Below are positions 16,698-23,290 of a stretch of 64,000 nt of DNA, piece after piece. Source of the DNA: Streptomyces sp. XM4193. GTDB lineage: Bacteria; Actinomycetota; Actinomycetes; Streptomycetales; Streptomycetaceae. The notes beneath the pieces were generated by a model that did no database searches, was not told the origin of the DNA, and saw only the letters and a program-made list of their open reading frames with translations. The stretch is from assembly GCF_023072595.1 (NCBI RefSeq), contig NZ_JALLGK010000003.1, positions 124,001-188,000 on the forward strand. The letters run 5' to 3'. The position numbers and the translations under genes are program-made. Numbering within the stretch: the first letter of the stretch is position 1; each line of letters begins with the position of its first letter.

Positions 16698-18356
16698 TCA
16701 GGGGGCGATGCCGATGCCTTCGATCTTGGACCACCGGCGCTCCTGCGCCGAGGTCATCGCGGGCCAACGGTGGCCGCCCGGGCGGGCGTTGACCCGTGAG
16801 GAGTACGGGGCGGGGCGGTAGGTCGGATCGTAGAAGCAGCCGGTGTCGTACTTCTGGTCGAAGTCCGCGCAGGAGGCCGCGAGTGAGCGGGGCGTGGGCC
16901 GCCGACCGTCGCGGACCCAACTGTCCAGCGCGGTGACGGAGTTGGCGTACTCGGCCGCGCTCAGTCCGCTGTGCTCGCTCTCCCGGGTGAAGCTCTGCAC
17001 CAGGTGGTGGCCGCGGTGTGCGGCGCGCAGGGTCGACCGGTAGGCGGACTCGTTCTCCACGTAGACGGTGGGGTCGTCGATGGCGTGCAGGGTGAGGACC
17101 GGGACGTCCACCCGGCCGGTGAGGTCGCTGTCCCAGGCGAGGTCGCGGGCGGCGCTCCGGTCCGCGGAGAAGCGTTCGACACCCGCGTTCAGCGCGGCGT
17201 CGTCGTGGGAGCCCGAGTAGCGAACTCCCTTGTTGCTGAAGGGGTTTCGCCCGTCCAGCCGGTTGTTGACGAGGTCGCGGAAGGTGAAGACGGAGAAGCG
17301 CAGATGGGACGCGAGCTCATGCTCGGGCACCCCGGTGACCGCGAGGATGTCCGTCAGCTTCCGCTGCTGCTCGGCGGTGCGTTCGGCGGGCTGCGAGGAG
17401 TGGCCGGTGCATTCCTGGAGCCGCGCGTTCACCTCGCCCGTGGTCAGGTCCGAGTCGGCCGGGAGCCCCTGCCACACCGGGTACTGCGGCTCCGAGGGGC
17501 GCGGGAGGTTCTGGCAGTAGAACTGGTAAACGGCGCGCAGGTCGACGCGGAAGTCGTAGCCGCGCGAGCCGCCGGCCAGCAGCCCGTTGGTCATCAGCGC
17601 GCCGTCGTACGGCCCGGACCTCGCGCCGCCCGTACCCGGCGCCGCGTCCGCGGACCGTGAACCGCCGTACGTCTCAAGGACTTTGGCGGCCACGTTGCCG
17701 CCCCAGGACTGGCCGTGCAGATAGGTGCGCCGCGGTTCGCCGAACTGTGCGACGAACGCGCGCCGCACGTTCTCGGTGTCCGCGGCCGCCATCCTGGTGC
17801 CGTAGCCACCGCGCCGGTAGGAGGAGCCGACCCAGGCGTACCCCTCCTCGACCATCACCGACCAGCGCTCCAGGTCCTCGACGCTGCGTTCGGGGTCCGA
17901 GCCGTCGCCGAGGCCGGGGCCGCCGTGCGCGTGGACGACGAGCGAACGGTTCCACTCGTCCGGAATCGCCACGGTGTAGTACGCGCCGTTGTGGTCCCTG
18001 CCCGCGTAGCAGGTGGCCGCGGCCTTGAGCCCGTCCGGGCACTCGGCGGCCTCCGCGCTGCTTCCGCCGGCGGACGGACCGCCGGCGGGCGCGGCGGGTG
18101 TTGCGGGTGTTGCGGAGGAGAACGAGGGGGCGGCCAGCAGCGAGGCCGCCACCGTGCCGGTCAGCACCGCCGCCCACGCCGTACGCCGCCGACGGCTGCT
18201 CACGGAGGGCAGCCCGGCGCGGGCCGCGATCCGTCCGGCGGGCCCTCGCGGACGCCGGGCGCCGGAGCCTCCCCAGCGCCGTGCGCCGTCGGCTGCCGCC
18301 CCGTCCGGTGCCGCGGCGCCGTCCGGTCTGCTCGGTGTGCTGGGTCTGCGGCCCAT
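16698..18356 (-). CDS. Secreted alpha/beta hydrolase
   Basis: 552 residues. A long basic N-terminus with RRRRTAWAAVLTGTVAASLLAAPSF is an export signal (possibly Tat). The mature enzyme has the alpha/beta-hydrolase core: HAHGGPGLGDG near the oxyanion region and nucleophile elbow GQSWGG (GxSxG). A C-terminal Asp (HAIDDPTVY) and His (EHSGLSAAEY) could complete the triad. It resembles actinomycete secreted peptidase/esterase-like proteins; substrate unknown. The ATG at 18356 has AAGGAG upstream. TAACAT near 18402-18407 on the minus strand is a possible -10. Confidence 0.82.
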   Translation of the reverse strand: MGRRPSTPSRPDGAAAPDGAAADGARRWGGSGARRPRGPAGRIAARAGLPSVSSRRRRTAWAAVLTGTVAASLLAAPSFSSATPATPAAPAGGPSAGGSSAEAAECPDGLKAAATCYAGRDHNGAYYTVAIPDEWNRSLVVHAHGGPGLGDGSDPERSVEDLERWSVMVEEGYAWVGSSYRRGGYGTRMAAADTENVRRAFVAQFGEPRRTYLHGQSWGGNVAAKVLETYGGSRSADAAPGTGGARSGPYDGALMTNGLLAGGSRGYDFRVDLRAVYQFYCQNLPRPSEPQYPVWQGLPADSDLTTGEVNARLQECTGHSSQPAERTAEQQRKLTDILAVTGVPEHELASHLRFSVFTFRDLVNNRLDGRNPFSNKGVRYSGSHDDAALNAGVERFSADRSAARDLAWDSDLTGRVDVPVLTLHAIDDPTVYVENESAYRSTLRAAHRGHHLVQSFTRESEHSGLSAAEYANSVTALDSWVRDGRRPTPRSLAASCADFDQKYDTGCFYDPTYRPAPYSSRVNARPGGHRWPAMTSAQERRWSKIEGIGIAP

Positions 18357-18656
18357 GGCGTGCTCCTTCGCTCGGCGCCGTGTCCCTCCGGCGGAGGCCC
18401 GATGTTAGGAAGCGCGTGTGACTGGGGCCACAGGGCGAGTTCATTCTTAAGACAGAGTTGTGGTTGGTCCGCCGCCGTGCCGCGCCCCCACCGCGGGGCG
18501 CCGTCGCCGTACCGTCGCGCGGCGAGGCGCCCCGCCCGGGTGCCGGGCGCCCGGAGCCGCCCCGCTCGGAGCCGCCCCGCTCGGGTGACGGGCGCGCGGC
18601 CCGCCGCCGAGTGGGGCGTTCCGTCCGTGGAGCGTCTGCGGACCGCCCCGGGGCGG
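18357..18656. other. 300-nt intergenic region
   Basis: It holds the ribosome binding site and possible -10 of the secreted hydrolase and a stretch of imperfect CGGAGCCGCCCCGCT direct repeats (18552-18590). No gene supported. Confidence 0.45.
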
Positions 18657-19130
18657 TCAGCCGAACTGGCCGGCCGTGTAGTTGCCCCCGGTGTTGCGGG
18701 TGGCCACATTGAGCCGGTTGTAGGCGTTGATGAGCGCGATCTGCGTGACCAGCGCCAGCAGTTGCTGCTCGTCGTAGTGCTTCGCGGCGTTCGCCCAGAC
18801 CTCGTCCGGGACGCCGCCCGCCGCGTCGGCGATACGGGTGGCCTCCTCGGTCAGCTCCAGGGCGGCGCGCTCGGCCTCGGTGAAGACGGTGGCGTCGCGC
18901 CAGACCGCGACCAGGTGGAGCCGTACGTCCGTCTCGCCCCGGGCCGTCGCCTCCTTGGTGTGCATATCGGTGCAGAAGCCGCAGCCGTTGATCTGGCTGG
19001 CGCGGATGTTGACCAGCTCCGCGGTCGTCGCGGACAGCGCGGCGTCCACGACCTCCTTGTGCACCGCGGCGAGGTGGCCCATCGCCTTGAGCGCCTTGGG
19101 CTGGGACATCAGGTTCATACGCGGTTCCAT
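18657..19130 (-). CDS. Carboxymuconolactone decarboxylase / AhpD-like protein
   Basis: 157 residues of the AhpD/CMD fold. The redox motif is NGCGFCTDMHTKEA, i.e. CxxC followed by the conserved His, as in alkylhydroperoxidase AhpD-core proteins, so a thiol peroxidase or disulfide role is likely. Downstream helices match the family (DEVWANAAKHYDEQQLLALV ... NRLNVATRN). The ATG at 19130 has GAGGAG upstream. No ahpC or sigma factor gene is adjacent, so the physiological partner is unclear. Confidence 0.88.
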   Translation of the reverse strand: MEPRMNLMSQPKALKAMGHLAAVHKEVVDAALSATTAELVNIRASQINGCGFCTDMHTKEATARGETDVRLHLVAVWRDATVFTEAERAALELTEEATRIADAAGGVPDEVWANAAKHYDEQQLLALVTQIALINAYNRLNVATRNTGGNYTAGQFG

Positions 19131-19329
19131 GGGTGCTCCTCGCTCGGTTGCCGAAGGTGTTCACCACTAGGACCGATCCGCCCGGCGAAATGTGACACGA
19201 ACCCTCGGCCGTGCGCCGAATCCCCCCGTTCGGGCGCGGCACAGGGCCCGGCGGCGCCCGGCCCGCGACCGTACGGGTACGGGATCGGGCGCGACGGGGT
19301 ACGGGCGCGGCGGCGGGGCCGAGCCGGGG

Positions 19330-19965
19330 TCAGACCCGGCGGATGTGCTTGAGGCTCGTCCAGCCGCGCCGCAGCGATGCGCGCACCGGGCTCGCGGTGT
19401 CGGGTGCCAGCTCCAGCCCTGCCGCGGCGGCGAGCCGTTCCGCGACCGTCGACACGGTCAGCCCGTCGGTCCACAGCTGCTCGTGGAACTCCGGCTCCCG
19501 CAGCCGCTCGACACACAGGTCCAGCCGGTCGACCGCCCAGCTCTCCCGTTGCAGCGCCCGCTGCCTGCCGAGGACCCGGCCGAGCCCGCGTCCGCTCAGC
19601 CGGTCCAGCACCGTGCCGCGTTCGGCGAGCAGCCCGAAGTGCCGTACGTCGTGGCCCGCTTCGCGCAGCCGTCCGACCGTCTCCCGGAAGTACCGCGGCT
19701 CGTACACGGTCATCGGGGCGATGACCGGTCCCGGCCGTCCCTCCTCGCGCTGCTTGCGCAGCACCAGGTCCAGCACCTCGAAGACCCCGCTGCGCCAGGC
19801 CGGCAGGTGCTGGAAGTCCTCGCGCAGCGCGGGCGGCGTCATCCGGTGCAGGCCGTAGCCGACCTCCTCGGGGTCGCACACGACGCTGCCCGGCAGTCGC
19901 CGGTGCAACTCGTGCGCGGTCTGCGTCTTGCCGCCGCCGTACGGCCCGTTGATCCACAGGAGCAT
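19330..19965 (-). CDS. TmrB-like ATP-binding protein (tunicamycin-resistance family)
   Basis: 211 residues with a Walker A P-loop at the very N-terminus (INGPYGGGKTQTAHELHRRL). The whole protein follows TmrB of Bacillus: DPEEVGYGLHRM, PMTVYEPRYFRETVGRL, HFGLLAERGTVLDRL, RESWAVDRLDLCVERL and the C-terminal SLKHIRRV. TmrB binds tunicamycin and ATP and gives tunicamycin resistance; here the ligand is inferred only. A TAAGCT -10-like box ends 6 nt before the ATG and there is no Shine-Dalgarno, suggesting a leaderless mRNA. Confidence 0.8.
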   Translation of the reverse strand: MLLWINGPYGGGKTQTAHELHRRLPGSVVCDPEEVGYGLHRMTPPALREDFQHLPAWRSGVFEVLDLVLRKQREEGRPGPVIAPMTVYEPRYFRETVGRLREAGHDVRHFGLLAERGTVLDRLSGRGLGRVLGRQRALQRESWAVDRLDLCVERLREPEFHEQLWTDGLTVSTVAERLAAAAGLELAPDTASPVRASLRRGWTSLKHIRRV

Positions 19966-20086
19966 GCCCCGAGCTTAGGCAGCGGCGCCGTGTGCGGACC
20001 CGGCCGCCCGGTGCCGGGAAGGTGCAGGGCGGGTGGTGGGCCGCTGGATACGCTGCCCGGCGGAAGCGGCCGAACGGCGACGGCGC

Positions 20087-20121
20087 GAACGGCGCGAACG
20101 GCGCGAACGGCGCGAATGCGC
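20087..20121. repeat. Tandem 9-bp repeat upstream of the APH-like kinase
   Basis: Three perfect copies of GAACGGCGC (20087-20113) followed by a degenerate fourth, in the noncoding spacer before the kinase gene. Confidence 0.8.
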
Positions 20122-20160
20122 GAAGGTGCGACGGCGTGATGTGGACGGGGGTGGCGGGGG

Positions 20161-21117
20161 ATGCGGGAGCCGGTGGTGAGCGATCTGCTGCGGAGCAAGG
20201 TCGAGCGGTCGGGGCCGGCGGGCGAACGGTGGCTCACGGAGCTGGCGGGGCGCGTCCGGGAGTGCGAACGTGCCTGGGACTTCACCGCCGAGGCCGCACT
20301 GCCGGGCGGCAGCGAGGCGTACGTCGTACGGGGGCGGCGGGGAACGGGCGAGGAGGCGGTGCTCAAACTCGCCCCGCCCGGTGGGCGGTTCGCCGACGAA
20401 CTGCGCACGCTCACCGCGGCGCGGGGGCGGGGGTACGTCGCGGTGCTGGCGTCCGATCCCGACGGTGGGGCCGCGCTGCTGGAGGCCCTGGGGCCCTCGC
20501 TCGACGAGCGGGCGGCAGCGTCCGGACAGCGGGAGGCCGGCCGTGCGCGGTGGGTGATCGAGGTGCTGTGCGCGACCCTGCGCCGCGCCTGGCAGCCGCC
20601 GCCCGCGGACGCCGTACCGTCCGCGGACCGGAAGGCGGCCGAACTCCTCGCGCTGATCGAGCAGTTGTGGCAGGAGCTGGACCGTCCCTGCCCGGAGCGC
20701 GTCGTGGCACGGGCACGGACGTACGCCCGTAGGCGCGCCGAGGCGTGGGACCCGGGGCGCGCCGTCGTGGTGCACGGCGACCCGCACCCGGGCAACGCCC
20801 TGGCCGTGCGCACACCGCGCAGCGGTGCGGAGCCGGGCCATGTCTTCGTCGACCCGGACGGCTTCGTCGGTGACCCCGCCTACGACCTCGGAGTCGTACT
20901 CCGGGACGGGTGCGGGGAGTTGGCGCTCGCCCCGGACCCGGTGGGAACGGTGCGCTCCCCCTGCCTGGGTGCCGCCGCGGCCACCGGCGTCGCGGCCGAC
21001 GCCGTCTGGGAATGGGCGTACACGGAACGTGTCTCCACCGGTCTGTATCTGCTCGCGCTGGGCGAGGAGGAGTGGGGCCGGGGCTTCCTGCACACCGCCG
21101 AACTGTTGTCGGAGTGA
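20161..21117 (+). CDS. Aminoglycoside/hydroxyurea-type antibiotic phosphotransferase
   Basis: 318 residues of the APH/streptomycin 6-kinase-like fold. Lys in the N-lobe (AVLKLAPPGG), the catalytic loop VVHGDPHPGNAL (HGDxxxxN) and the Mg-binding VDPDGFVGDPAYDLGVVL are all intact. Relatives include streptomycin 6-kinases and hydroxyurea phosphotransferases; the substrate cannot be chosen from sequence alone. Start is the ATG at 20161 (GGGGG just upstream), but GTG codons at 20173/20176 behind GGGAG are alternatives. Divergent from the TmrB-like gene, so two antibiotic-response-type genes share one intergenic region. Confidence 0.85.
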   Translation: MREPVVSDLLRSKVERSGPAGERWLTELAGRVRECERAWDFTAEAALPGGSEAYVVRGRRGTGEEAVLKLAPPGGRFADELRTLTAARGRGYVAVLASDPDGGAALLEALGPSLDERAAASGQREAGRARWVIEVLCATLRRAWQPPPADAVPSADRKAAELLALIEQLWQELDRPCPERVVARARTYARRRAEAWDPGRAVVVHGDPHPGNALAVRTPRSGAEPGHVFVDPDGFVGDPAYDLGVVLRDGCGELALAPDPVGTVRSPCLGAAAATGVAADAVWEWAYTERVSTGLYLLALGEEEWGRGFLHTAELLSE

Positions 21118-21313
21118 CGCAGCGCCCCCGCTCATGACGGACGGTGAAAGTCAACTCCCCTGTGTGCTAACGCTGTTACCTGTCGTTACGTCGCTGTTGC
21201 AACCGGCCGGGACCGGGGTGACGTCTTGGGCAGCAGTTGGGGAGGAACGCGTCGCGAAGAACTGACGCAACCTCAACTGTTTGTCGGGGAAACGAAGTTC
21301 AGGGGGAGAGACC

Positions 21314-21610
21314 ATGCGCCGTCGTGCATCCGCACTGCTGTTGACCGCCGCGCTCGCCGGAGGGGTCGCGTTCACCGCGCCCGCCGCCCACGCCGCGCCT
21401 GCCGCGTCCACCGTGTCCGCGTCCGATTCGGCGGAGTTCGGGACCGCTTCCGTCTGCAAGGACAGGGCGAAGACGGCGAAGAAGATCGCCGCGCTCCAGG
21501 CCGAGGCCGAGAAGCTCTGGAAGCTGGGCCGCAAGGCCGAGGCCACGAAGAAGAAGGCGGAGGCCGCCAAGCTGGCCGCCGCCCTCCGGAAGTGCCCCAA
21601 GCCGATCTGA
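21314..21610 (+). CDS. Small secreted Ala/Lys-rich helical protein (98 aa)
   Basis: 98 residues. A classic Sec signal peptide (MRRRASALLLTAALAGGVAFTAPAAHA) is cut probably after AHA. The mature ~70 residues contain one long amphipathic Lys/Ala helix (KDRAKTAKKIAALQAEAEKL ... KKKAEAAKLAAAL) bracketed by two Cys that could form a disulfide. Start from GGGGGAGA 6 nt upstream. No family recognised; it may coat or bind an anionic surface polymer, but this is speculation. Confidence 0.75.
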   Translation: MRRRASALLLTAALAGGVAFTAPAAHAAPAASTVSASDSAEFGTASVCKDRAKTAKKIAALQAEAEKLWKLGRKAEATKKKAEAAKLAAALRKCPKPI

Positions 21611-22008
21611 TCCCGCGCACCCACCACCGTGCGCACCGACCACGCGCACCCATCGGCACGCGCACCGACCGGCGCGTGCACCCACCACCGTGCGCACCGA
21701 CCAGCACGCGCATCCACCAGCGCGTGCGGTCGGCGCGCCCAGCACGACCGCGTACGGGCGCGGCCCGTTCGGGACGCCCCGCGCGGTGCGGAACGTACGC
21801 CGCGGCCACCTCGGGCGTACGCCACCCGGTACGGGGGTGCCGGGTGAGCCCGTCGGCGCAGGGGGACGCCGGCGGGTACGACGGAGCCCCGCTGTCCTGT
21901 CGGGGGTGACGGGACGGCGGGGCTCTGCCGTGGTGCGGTCGGTCCGCGGAAGTCGGCCGGCGGCCCGCGGCCTGCGGCTGGTGCGCCTGCGCCGCGATCC
22001 GACGATGG
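21611..22008. repeat. 398-nt intergenic region with a 26-bp direct repeat
   Basis: Two perfect 26-bp copies (21617-21642 and 21678-21703) rich in GCACC/CACCG lie 61 bp apart, within a longer array of GTGCGCACC-like units up to about 21730. The 3' part contains the bidirectional terminator. No gene supported. Confidence 0.7.
21884..21925. terminator. Bidirectional intrinsic terminator
   Basis: GAGCCCCGC (21884-21892) pairs with GCGGGGCTC (21917-21925). The stem continues through GTCC/GGAC and GTC/GAC after single mismatches, with a 6-nt loop. It lies between the convergent small secreted-protein gene and chaA. Confidence 0.75.
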
Positions 22009-23109
22009 TCAGGGGCTGACGGCCAGCGCGATGTACGCGGCGAGCAGCGAGAGGTGGACGCCGCCCTGGAGCGGGGTCGAACGGCCGGGGATGACGGTCA
22101 GGATGCCGACGACGAAGGTGAGCGCCAGCAGCACCATGTGGACGCCGCCCAGGCCCAGGTGGAGCGGGCCGTCCATCCAGATCGAGGCGATGGTGACGGC
22201 CGGAATCGTCAGACCGATGCTCGCCATCGCGGAGCCGAGGCCCAGGTTGAGGCTGGTCTGCACCCGGTCCCGGCGCGCTGCCCGGGCCGCGGCGATCGAC
22301 TCGGGCAGCAGGACCAGCAGGGCGATGATGATGCCGACCACGGACGCGTCCAGGCCCGCCGCGGAGACGCCGGACTCGATGGCCGGCGAGACCGCCTTGG
22401 CGAGACCGACGACGGCGATCAGCGAGACCAGCAGCAGGCCGACCGACTGCCAGGCGACCTTGGCGCTCGGCGGCTCGGCGTGCTCGTCCTCGGAGGAGAT
22501 GACCTCGCCCTCGGGCGTGACGGGCAGGAAGTAGTCGCGGTGCCTGGCCGTCTGGGTGGCGATGAACAGGCCGTACAGGGCGAGCGAGGCGACCGCCGCG
22601 AAGACCAGCTGGCCGGTGGTGAAGGCCGGACCGGGCGAGCTCTCGGTGAAGGTCGGCAGCACCAGGCTCAGCCCGGCGAGCGTGGCGACGGTGGCGAACG
22701 CGGCGCCGGTGCCCTCGGGGTTGAAGACCGCGACCCGGTGGCGCAGCGCGCCGACCAGCAGACACAGGCCGACGATGCCGTTCAGGGTGATCATCACGGC
22801 CGCGAAGACCGTGTCCCGGGCGAGCGTGGCGCTCTTCTCCCCGCCGTCCATCATCAGGGTGACGATGAGCGCCACCTCGATGATCGTCACCGCGACGGCG
22901 AGCACCAGCGCGCCGTACGGCTCCCCGACCTTGTGGGCGACGACCTCGGCGTGGTGCACGGCCGCCAACACGGCACCGGCGAGCACGACGCCCGCGATGC
23001 CGATCATGACTCCGGGCAGGTCACGCCCCCAGGTGAGGACGAGCATTACGGCGGCGAGCAGCGGTACGACGACTGTCGCTGCCTGGCCTCCCTTGATCCG
23101 TGCGGTCAT
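22009..23109 (-). CDS. chaA: ChaA-type Ca2+(Na+)/H+ antiporter
   Basis: 366 residues, about eleven transmembrane helices, cation/Ca2+ exchanger superfamily. The two inverted alpha repeats each carry the acidic signature: GEPYGALVLAVAVTIIEVAL in repeat 1 and LLVLLPESIAAARAARRDR in repeat 2. A cytoplasmic loop with acidic residues (EGEVISSEDEHAE) separates them. It should expel Ca2+ or Na+ in exchange for protons. The ATG at 23109 has GAGGGA upstream. It is divergent from the dehydrogenase gene, with a CCAACCG-N10-CGGTTGG dyad between. Confidence 0.92.
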   Translation of the reverse strand: MTARIKGGQAATVVVPLLAAVMLVLTWGRDLPGVMIGIAGVVLAGAVLAAVHHAEVVAHKVGEPYGALVLAVAVTIIEVALIVTLMMDGGEKSATLARDTVFAAVMITLNGIVGLCLLVGALRHRVAVFNPEGTGAAFATVATLAGLSLVLPTFTESSPGPAFTTGQLVFAAVASLALYGLFIATQTARHRDYFLPVTPEGEVISSEDEHAEPPSAKVAWQSVGLLLVSLIAVVGLAKAVSPAIESGVSAAGLDASVVGIIIALLVLLPESIAAARAARRDRVQTSLNLGLGSAMASIGLTIPAVTIASIWMDGPLHLGLGGVHMVLLALTFVVGILTVIPGRSTPLQGGVHLSLLAAYIALAVSP

Positions 23110-23145
23110 GAACTCATTCCCTCGTAGTCACAGCTGGCCGATGCA

Positions 23146-23169
23146 CCAACCGCGTATTCTGCCGGTTGG
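23146..23169. promoter_or_regulatory. Perfect dyad operator in the chaA/dehydrogenase divergent region
   Basis: CCAACCG (23146-23152) and CGGTTGG (23163-23169) form a perfect 7-bp inverted repeat with a 10-nt spacer. TATTCT (23155-23160) on the plus strand inside it is a good -10 for the dehydrogenase gene. A repressor bound here would block that promoter. GntR-type regulators of lactate/glycolate oxidation often use such sites, but no regulator gene is adjacent. Confidence 0.55.
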
Positions 23170-23290
23170 CCGATTTCGTCCGGAGACCGGGCACCTGCCG
23201 AAGGGGTTACCGCGCAGTAGTGCCGGAACGGATCACACGCGCGACGCCGGATACCGCGTGCGGCCGGTGGCGAGGGTGCACGCTGTGGGG

